Shown piece after piece: positions 24,376 to 33,014 of a stretch of DNA of 39,084 bases. Positions within the stretch are counted from its first letter, which is position 1. Each line of letters starts with the position of its first letter. A program made the translations under genes and the position numbers. The notes under the pieces were generated by a model that saw nothing but the letters and a program-made list of their open reading frames with translations, ran no database searches and was not told the origin of the DNA. The DNA is taken from assembly GCA_020433805.1 (NCBI GenBank), contig JAGRBZ010000024.1, forward strand, positions 1 through 39,084, written 5' to 3'. The DNA comes from Anaerolineae bacterium (GTDB lineage Bacteria > Chloroflexota > Anaerolineae > 4572-78 > J111).

Positions 24376-26268
24376 ATGATGCAGCAAGAATACAGCTCTA
24401 ATGATATGGCCTTGAAAATTTTGATTGATCGGACGCTGCGTTCGGTTACGTACCTAAAGGAAGAAGGACAACGTTTAGAGAAAGAGCTGGCCCCCATTCT
24501 TGAAAAAATTCAGCCGGAATACAAACTCAGTGCCAAAAACCTTATTTACTATCTGGCTTTGCGACGCCACGATATCCGTGAGTTACAGAGCGACTTACGC
24601 TCTCTCGGCTTAAGCTCGCTAGGCGGGATAGAATCGCACGTCATGGCCTCGCTCAATGCGGTGTTGATGACGCTTTACACCCTAACCGATCAGCCGGTCA
24701 CCGCCCGAGATCTCCACTATCACCCCATCGATCACTTTGTTGGTAACAACCTCTTAGAAGAGCATGCGGTTACCGTATTAGGACCGCCGCCGCGCAAACG
24801 TGCTGTGCGGGTGATGGTCACCATGCCCAGCGAAGCCGCCGATGATCCGACGCTTATCCGTGATTTGCTGGCCAGAGGCATGGATCTCATGCGCGTTAAC
24901 TGCGCCCATGACGGTCCCGAGGTGTGGCTGGGCATGCTTAAAAACCTGCGCCAGGCCGAAAAAGAGCTGGATAAAACATGCAGAGTGGCCTTCGACCTGG
25001 GTGGCCCCAAGCTAAGAACCGGCCCCATCATGCCCGGCCCCGAAGTAGTCCGCTGGCGACCGACGCGCAATCAACGCGGCCAAGTCGTGACTCCGGCTAC
25101 GGTGATGCTGACAACCACGCCCCCCGAAGTTGATGGAAAAATCCAAACGTCTCTCGATTCTGGTGAAACGGTGCTGCCGATAAAAGGAGCATTCCTGTCG
25201 ATTGTTCAAGTTGGCGATGTTATCCAATTAAAGGATGCACGCGAGCGCCGACGTCGCTTGGCTGTAACCGAAGTAACCGCCACTACCTGCGTGTGCGTAT
25301 CAGACCGGACCGGCTATGTCGAGTCGAACATGCCGCTGAGCCTGTATCGCAACGAGGAACATATCGGCGAAGATAACATCACCCATCTACCCGCAATGCC
25401 TGAACGGCTGCTATTATCTACCGGCGATACATTGATCATTACCTCAGATACCGAGCTTGGTCAATCGGCGGAAATTGATGAAACGGGACAGGTAATTAAG
25501 CCGGCCCAGATTGGTTGTACATTACCCGAAGTGTTTAGAGATGTAGAAGTTGGTCATCGCATTTTCTTGGACGATGGCAAGTTTATCGGCTATGTCCGTG
25601 AAAAAGCCGACGACTATTTTCGGGTGGAACTGGTTCGAGTAGCGGGCGGGGCGGCTCGCTTAGGAGCGGAAAAAGGCATCAATCTACCCGATACCGTTCT
25701 TGATTTACCGGCCTTAACCCCGAAGGATTTAGAAGACCTGAAATTTGTCGTCAACCACGGCGATCTGGTGTCTCTCTCGTTTGTGCAGCGTCAAGAAGAT
25801 ATTGAGCAGCTTGTGGCTGAAATCAAAGCCCACAAGGCTCGAGAACTGGGCATCATCTTGAAGATTGAAGGGCAGACCGCTTTCAGTAATTTGCCCCGCC
25901 TGTTGTTAACTGCCCTGCAAAATCCGCCGGTCGCGGTCATGGTGGCTCGTGGCGATTTGGGCGTAGAGGTTGGTTTCGAGCGGCTGGCCGAAGTGCAGGA
26001 GGAAATTTTGTGGCTGTGCGAAGCCGCCCACGTCCCGGTTATCTGGGCCACCCAGGTGCTCGAGTCGCTGGCTAAAACGGGTATACCCTCACGTGCTGAG
26101 GTCACCGACGCCTCGATGGCCGGTCGGGCCGAATGTGTCATGCTTAACAAAGGTCCGTACATTACAACCGCCCTGGAATTCTTGTGCGATATTTTGGCCC
26201 GGATGCAAACCCATCGTACTAAAAAACGCTCCACGCTTCGCAAGCTGAACGTTTCGAAGAATTTTTAA
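24376..26268 (+). CDS. Pyruvate kinase-like protein with N-terminal extension and altered nucleotide/active-site loop
   Basis: 630 residues. The first ~145 are helical and unrelated to the kinase fold. From about 146 the pyruvate kinase A/B domains follow: MDLMRVNCAHDG (normally RxNFSHG), FDLGGPKLRTG, LSFVQRQEDI, IILKIEG (catalytic Lys and metal Glu kept), MVARGDLGVEVGFERLAEVQ and ATQVLESLAKTGIPSRAEVTD. The normal MLSGETA stretch reads MLNKGPY. The C-terminal regulatory domain is missing. Substrate phosphoenolpyruvate binding seems possible but catalysis is uncertain. SD AGGGGAG precedes the ATG. It stands alone, divergent from the AAC(3)-like gene. Confidence 0.82.
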   Translation: MMQQEYSSNDMALKILIDRTLRSVTYLKEEGQRLEKELAPILEKIQPEYKLSAKNLIYYLALRRHDIRELQSDLRSLGLSSLGGIESHVMASLNAVLMTLYTLTDQPVTARDLHYHPIDHFVGNNLLEEHAVTVLGPPPRKRAVRVMVTMPSEAADDPTLIRDLLARGMDLMRVNCAHDGPEVWLGMLKNLRQAEKELDKTCRVAFDLGGPKLRTGPIMPGPEVVRWRPTRNQRGQVVTPATVMLTTTPPEVDGKIQTSLDSGETVLPIKGAFLSIVQVGDVIQLKDARERRRRLAVTEVTATTCVCVSDRTGYVESNMPLSLYRNEEHIGEDNITHLPAMPERLLLSTGDTLIITSDTELGQSAEIDETGQVIKPAQIGCTLPEVFRDVEVGHRIFLDDGKFIGYVREKADDYFRVELVRVAGGAARLGAEKGINLPDTVLDLPALTPKDLEDLKFVVNHGDLVSLSFVQRQEDIEQLVAEIKAHKARELGIILKIEGQTAFSNLPRLLLTALQNPPVAVMVARGDLGVEVGFERLAEVQEEILWLCEAAHVPVIWATQVLESLAKTGIPSRAEVTDASMAGRAECVMLNKGPYITTALEFLCDILARMQTHRTKKRSTLRKLNVSKNF

Positions 26269-26297
26269 CCGTGATGATAGTCGACGATGCACGATCA

Positions 26298-26483
26298 CTA
26301 TACCCGTAACACCAAACTGCTGTGGGGGCTGGTTGTCAACGCGCCACCGTTGAATAACGTATCGTCAAGCCGACACCAGGCGGTAAAGTTCTGGGCGCGT
26401 TTAGGGTTGAAGGTGTAGCTTTCCAAGGAATCGTCCCAAAAGCTTAATGTATCGGTGATGGTTACTTTATTCTCGATGCTGCC
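26298..26483 (-). pseudogene. C-terminal remnant of a secreted or enzyme gene
   Basis: An open frame of 61 codons ending in TAG at 26298-26300, preceded in frame by TGA and with no plausible start. It encodes structured, gene-like sequence with alternating strand and aromatic residues (GSIENKVTITDTLSF, YTFNPKRAQNFTAWCRL). I interpret it as the leftover C-terminus of a larger protein. The parent family is not recognised. It lies just beyond the DinB gene. Confidence 0.4.
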
Positions 26484-26504
26484 TCAACCAAGATAAGATA
26501 ACCT

Positions 26505-27014
26505 TTACCAATCACCGGCGTATTGCACCCCATATGGTGCCGACAGGTTAACCGCCTTGGCCCACTTCAGTTCCACCAATTGCCGCAGATGCAAAGCATC
26601 ATGGGCCACCCAGGCGGCGAACATATCACCGGCGGTGATCGGACCAAATCGCGCCTTATATTTAGCATCCCAATTGGGCGTCGATAGCTCCCGCAGCCAA
26701 GCCAGCGATTGAGCGCGTTCCTCGAGGAAGCCATCCAGCATCTCGTCCAGATCACGCGCCTGGTAGTTGCGGGCGGTAACCCAACCGGCCGGATCGATGG
26801 GCGGCCACGGCTGGTCCGGTCGATGCAAGATGATGTCGAGACGCTGCCGAAAATCTTCGCGCTCTTCGTCGTAAAGGTGGCAGATAACTTCCAAAACGGA
26901 CCATACGTCCGGGGCTGGCCTGAACCGCGCTTCGTCTGGCGACATCCCGGCCACGAGTGCTCGCACCGTCTCCGCTCCACGGGCGAGTTCCTGATAAAGC
27001 TGTTCAAACTCCAT
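26505..27014 (-). CDS. DinB-family protein
   Basis: 169 residues of four-helix type. SVLEVICHLYDEE (about 39-51) and AAWVAHDALHLRQLVELK (about 132-149) carry the His residues that form the metal site of DinB/YfiT-like proteins. Members are metal-dependent, thiol- or mycothiol-linked transferases or damage-inducible proteins of unknown activity. SD AAGGAG precedes the ATG by seven bases; this Shine-Dalgarno overlaps the stop of a truncated frame. A second DinB-like gene lies at 30942. Confidence 0.85.
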   Translation of the reverse strand: MEFEQLYQELARGAETVRALVAGMSPDEARFRPAPDVWSVLEVICHLYDEEREDFRQRLDIILHRPDQPWPPIDPAGWVTARNYQARDLDEMLDGFLEERAQSLAWLRELSTPNWDAKYKARFGPITAGDMFAAWVAHDALHLRQLVELKWAKAVNLSAPYGVQYAGDW

Positions 27015-27025
27015 AATAAATCTCC

Positions 27026-27130
27026 TTATGCTGACTGGCTTCTATCAGCCAGATACTGCTGCAATTTGGCGCGTGTCGGGGCATCGGGGGTGTAGATGGC
27101 GATTCGGATGTCCGGGTTGTTGAGAACCTG
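27026..27130 (-). pseudogene. 34-codon C-terminal gene remnant upstream of the DinB gene
   Basis: The frame encodes NNPDIRIAIYTPDAPTR then AKLQQYLADRSQSA and ends in TAA just ahead of the DinB Shine-Dalgarno. It is closed upstream by an in-frame TAG at 27131-27133, next to the stop of the histidine kinase gene (27138). The sequence looks like a real protein C-terminus cut off at the boundary with the kinase gene. This marks a probable recombination junction. Parent gene unknown. Confidence 0.45.
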
Positions 27131-27137
27131 CTAGGTG

Positions 27138-30100
27138 TTAATCAAAAACCTGTCTTACTTTTTTGGTAAGGGTTTGAACCGAAAAAGGCTTTTGCAGGAA
27201 ATTAATGCCATCATCTAATATGCCGTGATGAACAATAACGTCATCGGTGTAGCCCGACATATACAAGACCTTAATATGCGGGTGAAGGGCTACCACCTTT
27301 TGATACAGTTCTTTGCCATTCATTTCAGGCATAACGACATCGGTGAACAGGAGATCGATATGTTGCTGCTCGGCGGCAAGTTGCAGACCATTGTTGATAT
27401 TTTGGGCTTCGAGAACCGTGTACCCGTGCGCCGTCAGGGTTTCACAGATAAGGGTCCGTACCATTTCTTCATCTTCTACCACCAGAATCGTTTCCGCCCC
27501 GAGCAGCGATTCCGGTTCCGAAATGGCCGTTTTAGGCGTGGCGGCTATGGTTTCAATTTGGGGGAGATAGATCTTAAAGGTTGTTCCTTTGTCCGGCTCG
27601 CTATAAACCCAAATGTTACCGCCATGTTGTTTGATAATGCCAAAGACCGTTGATAGTCCCAAGCCTGTGCCTTGACCATGAGCTTTGGTTGTAAAGAAAG
27701 GATCAAAAATCTGCTGTTGCGTTTCAACGTCCATGCCGTGGCCGGTATCGCTTACGGCCAACATCACGTAGCGACCGGGCGTGTGGTCATCGGCATATTT
27801 TTTTACATACGTTTCATCAAGGTATACGCTGGCCGTTTCTATGGTTAACTTCCCTCCCGTGGGCATTGCGTCACGGGCGTTAACCACTAAATTGAGAAGT
27901 ACCTGCCCAATTTGTCCCTTATCCGCATTGACCCGGTACAGGTCGGGTTTCAGAAATGTCCGCAGCTCAACGTCTTCGCCAATAAGGCGTTGGGCCATTT
28001 TTTCGAAATCCATGATAACCATGTTGAGGTCAATAATCTGCATTTCCAACACTTGTTTACGACTGTAAGCCAGAATTTGGTGGGTTAAATCGGCAGCCCG
28101 ATAGGCGGCTTCCTGCACGCGTTTCAGATCGGTGTAGAGCTTATCGTCGGGTGACAGTTTCGTCATCCCTAATTCGGTGTACCCCATAATGGGCATCAGA
28201 ATGTTGTTAAAATCGTGCGCAATGCCGCCCGCCAGCCGGCCGATGGCTTCCATTTTTTGCGATTGCAAAAGTTGTTCTTCTAACTGTTTCTTTTCAGTAA
28301 CGTCTTGTCCGACAGATTGAATTTCAATCAACTGGCCCTCGTCATCAAAAATACCACGATTTGACCAGTGCATCCAGCGCGTGCTGCCGTCTCCTCGTAT
28401 TTGTTCATGTTCATGGCTGATGACCGGCTCTTCTGCGGTTAGTTTGGTAATTTGATTACGGATTTCTTGCAGAATCTCCGGAGTAACAAGCGGCGAAAGG
28501 TCGTGTCCCACAATCTCGGCGGTCGAGCGATCAAAAAAGCGACGGTAGGCTTCGTTGGCAAAGGTGATGACCAAACCGGGTGTCAAACGGCAAATTAACT
28601 CGGTCTGGTCTTCTATAATGGCTCGATAGCGGGCCTCGCTTTTGCGCAAAGCATCTTCGGCCTGTTTTTGTTCGGTAATGTCGTGGTTGACAGAGACATA
28701 CCCTGTTATCTGCTTATTTTCGTCCCGTAGAGCAACCGTTTTGGCTGCAACGATAATCAGTTTATCATCTTTACGGAGCTGGATTAACGTGGTGCTAAGT
28801 TGTCCGGTTTTTTGAAGGGTCCGGAGAGCTTGATCCTCGTCTATATCGACATATTCCGTAGGCAACACGTCCTGATAAGGGTGACCAATCATCTCTGACG
28901 CTTTCCAGCCGTATATATTTTCAGCCGCACGGTTCCAGGCCGTGAGAACAAATTGATGGTTGAAGGCCAGCACCGCGTCATTTATCTCGCCCAAAAGATG
29001 GGCGTGGTAGGCAAGCTGGGCATTGGTCTGTTGGCGTACACCTACATAGGCAATGATAGTTCCGCTTAGAATCAACCCAATGACCAAGACGGCCCATGCT
29101 CCCCAGCCATGTCCGTCTGCCAGGTAAGCAGGGCAGGGACGAATAATCGCCTGCCAGAATCGCCCGCCAATAGCCAGAGTAGAAGTATAGTATAAGTCGG
29201 TTTGCAGCTCGTTAGGCGGTAGCATGGCTGCGTCTGCTGCCGGTCGCGGGTTAGAAAGACAAGGGTAGTACGAGAGAAACTCCGCATTATTTCGGGAGGT
29301 GATGTCAAATAAAAAAAGTTCCAAGTCTTGTTGTTGAAGCGTTTTGAGCGCTTCGGCTACCATAGCATCCAAGCGGAATGCACCTGCGGCAAAGCCGTGT
29401 AGATTGGCGCGTCGTGTTTCTACAGAGCTTGTACTCGATGTGTTTTCAAGATAAATCGGCACGAAAATCAAAAGCCCTCTCAGTGGAGTGGACTCTGTTA
29501 CCAGTTCAATTACGGCACTGACCGTTGGTTGACCGGCATCGCGCGCACGGAGGATGGTCTCTAGCCGGGAGGAGTCAGAACCCAGATCATACCCCAGGGC
29601 ATTTTTGTTGTCGATGTAGGGTTTGAGAAAATAAACCGGAAAATATTCGGCCCGACTCGCCGCCGGGATAAACTGATGCGCTGTATCTTGTTCGATAAAT
29701 TGAAAGCCAGAGAAGCCCTCTTGCCGAGCCGTTTGCTCAAAAGTCGCCCGTTCAGCGTGAGGGACATAGGGAATCCAAGCCAGAGCTTGGGCCGTAGATA
29801 CATGTTTCAAGAGCAGTTCTGCAAATGCCTCAAATTCGCTGCGGTTTACCTCACGTGAGGATGCATATAAGCCTTCAATAGCAACGAGATACTGGATGTT
29901 TTTTTCAACATCAACATCAATTTCTCGTATCATTTCGCTGGCCTCATCGCGCAGTTTTGTTCTTAGGCTTTGCTCTTCTATACGCCAGATGGTAAAGCCG
30001 GCAATGAAAGCTACTGCCAACAGAAAGCTGGACAACGGAAAAAGAATTGGCTCGGCTACGTTTCGTCGCTGTAACCATTGGTTTCCCACAAGCAGTATTG

Positions 30101-30575
30101 GGGTGATGAACAGTACGCCTATGGCATCGCTTAGCCACCACCATAGCCAGGCGTTGTGGTAGGATATGCCGCTTAACTCTAAACCAACAACACCTAGTGT
30201 AGCGCTGATGATTGTACTAAGAAACGCGCCAAAAAAGATGAGTTTAAGCATATCTTGGGCCTGAGCCAAGGCCACATTAAACCCGAATCGCCGCAAGAGG
30301 TAGACGCCACCCAGAGCCTGCAATGTGTAGCCGATAGCCGTAGTAAACGCAAAACCTATCGGCGCATGGGTTAATAAAACGGCAATAAAAGCACCCAGCG
30401 TCACTGCCGGCCACAACCGATAACCAAAGAGGATGAGCCAGCCCAGCGTGAGGCCGGCCGGCAGCCAAACCAGAGGAATATTACCCGTGGCAGTGGGAAA
30501 TAGATAACTTACGATGGCCAAGCCAACGTACATCGCCGCGAGTGTCATTGTTTTTAGCAGGTAGCCCCACTTCAT
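27138..30575 (-). CDS. MASE1-CHASE-PAS-PAS hybrid sensor histidine kinase with C-terminal receiver
   Basis: 1145 residues. Order: MASE1 multi-pass membrane sensor (1 to about 205, PLVWLPAGLTLGWLILFGYR), CHASE extracytoplasmic domain (about 215-420, FSGFQFIEQD...), transmembrane segment (~480-505), two PAS domains (about 520-640 and 645-770), HisKA with phosphoacceptor His787 (GIAHDFNNIL), HATPase (DTGHGM and GTGLGLSTV boxes), and a receiver with Asp1079 (LLFTDVVMPEMNG) and KPF lysine. It would sense ligands at the outer face and cytosolic signals via PAS, then pass phosphate internally; the final output partner is not in the window. SD AGGG precedes the ATG at 30575. Confidence 0.92.
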   Translation of the reverse strand: MKWGYLLKTMTLAAMYVGLAIVSYLFPTATGNIPLVWLPAGLTLGWLILFGYRLWPAVTLGAFIAVLLTHAPIGFAFTTAIGYTLQALGGVYLLRRFGFNVALAQAQDMLKLIFFGAFLSTIISATLGVVGLELSGISYHNAWLWWWLSDAIGVLFITPILLVGNQWLQRRNVAEPILFPLSSFLLAVAFIAGFTIWRIEEQSLRTKLRDEASEMIREIDVDVEKNIQYLVAIEGLYASSREVNRSEFEAFAELLLKHVSTAQALAWIPYVPHAERATFEQTARQEGFSGFQFIEQDTAHQFIPAASRAEYFPVYFLKPYIDNKNALGYDLGSDSSRLETILRARDAGQPTVSAVIELVTESTPLRGLLIFVPIYLENTSSTSSVETRRANLHGFAAGAFRLDAMVAEALKTLQQQDLELFLFDITSRNNAEFLSYYPCLSNPRPAADAAMLPPNELQTDLYYTSTLAIGGRFWQAIIRPCPAYLADGHGWGAWAVLVIGLILSGTIIAYVGVRQQTNAQLAYHAHLLGEINDAVLAFNHQFVLTAWNRAAENIYGWKASEMIGHPYQDVLPTEYVDIDEDQALRTLQKTGQLSTTLIQLRKDDKLIIVAAKTVALRDENKQITGYVSVNHDITEQKQAEDALRKSEARYRAIIEDQTELICRLTPGLVITFANEAYRRFFDRSTAEIVGHDLSPLVTPEILQEIRNQITKLTAEEPVISHEHEQIRGDGSTRWMHWSNRGIFDDEGQLIEIQSVGQDVTEKKQLEEQLLQSQKMEAIGRLAGGIAHDFNNILMPIMGYTELGMTKLSPDDKLYTDLKRVQEAAYRAADLTHQILAYSRKQVLEMQIIDLNMVIMDFEKMAQRLIGEDVELRTFLKPDLYRVNADKGQIGQVLLNLVVNARDAMPTGGKLTIETASVYLDETYVKKYADDHTPGRYVMLAVSDTGHGMDVETQQQIFDPFFTTKAHGQGTGLGLSTVFGIIKQHGGNIWVYSEPDKGTTFKIYLPQIETIAATPKTAISEPESLLGAETILVVEDEEMVRTLICETLTAHGYTVLEAQNINNGLQLAAEQQHIDLLFTDVVMPEMNGKELYQKVVALHPHIKVLYMSGYTDDVIVHHGILDDGINFLQKPFSVQTLTKKVRQVFD

Positions 30576-30785
30576 TATTGATCCCTATCCTTATGTCCGG
30601 GTTTTCGTGTGATGCTCAATTTTGGTAAAAATTGATCTAGTACGACCTAAGCCGGTTCGATTACTTCACACAAAGATGTAAAAATCTTCCCCAGAATAAT
30701 GATACCGGATGCGGCGATTTCAGTCTAGTGCGGATATTTCAAAACGTGAGAGGATGCAGCCGCAAGACTGCTGGGCGTAAATTAG

Positions 30786-30891
30786 GCGTAGGATAAGGCG
30801 AAGGCTAAGAAAAAGGCAAGGAAAGTACGCTGATTTTTTGAGGGCGTGGAGGCTCTGAATTTGTCTGCTTAGCCTCAGCCTTAGCCTACGC
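30786..30891. repeat. Imperfect 24-bp inverted repeat of GGCTAAG-type units
   Basis: Left arm 30786-30809 and right arm 30868-30891 agree at 21 of 24 positions when one is reverse complemented. Each arm is itself made of TAAGGC/GAGGC-like hexamers. The element lies in the 366-base gap upstream of the histidine kinase; I see no gene there. The rest of that gap has no clear promoter that I can point to with confidence. Confidence 0.6.
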
Positions 30892-30941
30892 TTACTGATA
30901 GACATCGATTGGCTGAACAGTTACCACGTATAAAATTATGC

Positions 30942-31484
30942 TTATTGGGCGGCAAGAATGCGGTCAATTTCAACATCATGCCGTTGCGCGTGGAGGGCTA
31001 AAAAATAGAGCCACTGATACATATCCAACTTTCCCAATTCCTGAACAGACATGCGCACTTTATGTAAGCACCCCTCACCGTGCTGCATCTGGTCAAGGAG
31101 CGCCACACATTCGGCTCGCTGCCGGCGAAGTGTGGTTTGGACAGCGGCACTGGTTGTGGCACCGGTTGGCTCCATATGATCCGGGCGCAGCCAGGCGAAG
31201 GTATCGGGATGGCCAATGACTTTCATCGCTTCGAGATCGCTTTCATCATCCGGCAGCGATTGTGTCGCCGCCCGCTTGCAGGCCTTTGCCACGCCCTTGC
31301 GGATCACCAACAGCAGATAGTGGGACGTCAAGCTGACGTGTTCGAGAATGTCATCGATACTCCATGCCTCAGCATCGTGCTGATAACTGCGTACCGATTC
31401 CGGGAGCGCAAAGCGGCCGTCGAGGGCATCGAAGCTGGTTATGAGTTGATGGCGAACAGTCTTAATGGTAGTTTGATAGGGCAT
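30942..31484 (-). CDS. DinB-like superfamily protein
   Basis: 180 residues. WSIDDILEHVSLTSHYLLLV (about 41-60) and LALHAQRHDVEIDRIL near the C-terminus hold the His residues expected for the DinB_2 metal site. The fold is a four-helix bundle with a longer central linker (75-115). Function is unknown. SD AGGGGA lies nine bases upstream of the ATG. It follows the methyltransferase gene by 62 bases on the same strand and may share its transcript. Confidence 0.75.
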   Translation of the reverse strand: MPYQTTIKTVRHQLITSFDALDGRFALPESVRSYQHDAEAWSIDDILEHVSLTSHYLLLVIRKGVAKACKRAATQSLPDDESDLEAMKVIGHPDTFAWLRPDHMEPTGATTSAAVQTTLRRQRAECVALLDQMQHGEGCLHKVRMSVQELGKLDMYQWLYFLALHAQRHDVEIDRILAAQ

Positions 31485-31546
31485 AGATGATATTCCCCTA
31501 TGGCTGCACCTTTTAAAAACCAGGGGGTTTGGTGCTTAATAATCAC

Positions 31547-32320
31547 TCAGCGCGGCGTACCGACAGCTCTGAAAACCGTCACTTGGCCCGCTTTCTCTGC
31601 TCGAATGTCCCAGTCATACAAATTGGCTTCCGGAATGGTGGTGATGATTGCGCGGACTTCATCCGGCGTGTAGGTTCTCAGCGCCGAAACGATACCGTCC
31701 CACATAACAAAGAAAGATACAAGCGGTAGCCCGTACGTAAATAGAAGGCGGGCTACTGAAAACGGTCGAATCATAAACGACAGCAGTTGTACAAAAATCG
31801 GCGAAAGCGCGAATTGAAGGATGTGCGCCGGTGTGCGTTGTTGGAACTCGAATACAGCGATAGGTTGCCGGGCCGTAATAGCGTTTTGAAAAATCAACTT
31901 CACGTGCGCGGGTTCAAAGTGGTGCAAAGACAAAAACTGTGTTCGTAGACCCGGCAAGTCATCCGGCACGTGCAGCGCATCGATCGATTCTTTCCGTACC
32001 TCAATAACATCAGGCGCTGTCTGCCTGACCGCTTCAAGCGCCTTAACATTCGGGTACAAATCGGTCAGCACAACTTTCAAGTTGGGATGGATGTCGCGCA
32101 GTGCGGGAGCGAGTGCGGGCCAAGGGCCTCCACCACCGGAGGCCAGGTCGATAATCGTATCTGAGTTTGTCGCCTTGAGTGTTTGATCCAGTATCGGGAC
32201 GATTGGCTCGTGCATCTTAAAGAGGACGGTAACGTGCCTTAAATAGTCGGTCATAAGATCGCGGAGGCGTGACGGAAACCAAGCCTGATCTTCCCATTCA
32301 AATAGATGATATCTTTTCAT
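31547..32320 (-). CDS. Class I SAM-dependent methyltransferase-like protein
   Basis: 257 residues. IIDLASGGGGPWPAL (about 56-70) matches the glycine-rich SAM-binding motif I, and VVLTDLYPN is the acidic strand 2. LSLHHFEP is the usual post-motif strand. The C-terminal part has a hydrophobic stretch (LLFTYGLPLVSFFVMW), so membrane association is possible. No Shine-Dalgarno match is evident; the start overlaps the end of the DUF2809 gene by 23 bases, which suggests translational coupling. The substrate is unknown. Confidence 0.75.
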   Translation of the reverse strand: MKRYHLFEWEDQAWFPSRLRDLMTDYLRHVTVLFKMHEPIVPILDQTLKATNSDTIIDLASGGGGPWPALAPALRDIHPNLKVVLTDLYPNVKALEAVRQTAPDVIEVRKESIDALHVPDDLPGLRTQFLSLHHFEPAHVKLIFQNAITARQPIAVFEFQQRTPAHILQFALSPIFVQLLSFMIRPFSVARLLFTYGLPLVSFFVMWDGIVSALRTYTPDEVRAIITTIPEANLYDWDIRAEKAGQVTVFRAVGTPR

Positions 32321-32759
32321 AGGTATCGTTGTTGTTGGTCAATCTTACATCTGCGTTAGTGTTTTGTTGCGCCTTCATGGGAATGCGGTTGATAATGAGT
32401 CGATCGATTAATGCCCCTAGTGAGATACCGAGCGTGTAGGCAACAATATCTGACCATAAGAACGTATAGCCCAAAATCAAAGCAAACACTTTAACTGAGC
32501 GCAATGCTTCCAGCCATGCCGGGTGAAACAATTGTGTAATTTCAATGATGTAGGTTGTGACCAGGGCTAGATAGAACGCCTGAATATTCTTTAACCGCAA
32601 TATCACACAAAATAGAAAAAAGATCAACATGGCCCACAAGAAATCGCCGGCATAAGCGACGTACCAAGAGGGTAAAACATGCGGTATTGTTCTTGATGAA
32701 AGCCCGATGGCAAAGAGAAGCAGCATAAGTGGACTGTAGATTTTTAAGTTTCGTTTCAT
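32298..32759 (-). CDS. DUF2809-family membrane protein
   Basis: 153 residues with four predicted transmembrane segments and the conserved YAGDFLWAMLIFF and ITQLFHPAWLEALRSV stretches typical of the DUF2809 (VanZ-related topology) family. Function is not known. AGGGG lies seven bases upstream of the ATG. Its last 23 bases overlap the methyltransferase gene, so the two are probably made together. Confidence 0.75.
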   Translation of the reverse strand: MKRNLKIYSPLMLLLFAIGLSSRTIPHVLPSWYVAYAGDFLWAMLIFFLFCVILRLKNIQAFYLALVTTYIIEITQLFHPAWLEALRSVKVFALILGYTFLWSDIVAYTLGISLGALIDRLIINRIPMKAQQNTNADVRLTNNNDTYEKISSI

Positions 32760-32839
32760 GGGGTGCCCCTATAACAAAATGAGTCTCAAATTTAGATGTC
32801 TCTTACGCGTTGCGCAGTTGATGGACTCTGTCTAAAAAT

Positions 32840-32912
32840 TAACCACGAATTACACAGATTACACGGATTACACTGATTTTTATCTTTTTAATCCGTGTAA
32901 TCTGTGGTTAAG
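32840..32912. repeat. Palindrome with GATTACAC(N) 9-bp tandem units
   Basis: The left side has AACCAC then three tandem 9-base units of the type GATTACACG, ending GATTTTT. The right side (TAATCCGTGTAATCTGTGGTT) is the reverse complement. It lies in the leader region upstream of the DUF2809 gene, in a 255-base gap where I see no gene. This type of element is a familiar dispersed repeat in Chloroflexota and cyanobacterial genomes from memory. Confidence 0.7.
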
Positions 32913-33014
32913 AATTTTGAACTACGTAAGTCATATCTCTTTCAATTTAAGCTCAAAACTAGGGAATAGCAACGTTTTGTGTGAGGCAATTGAACCACGT
33001 AGGTGCTTGACAGC

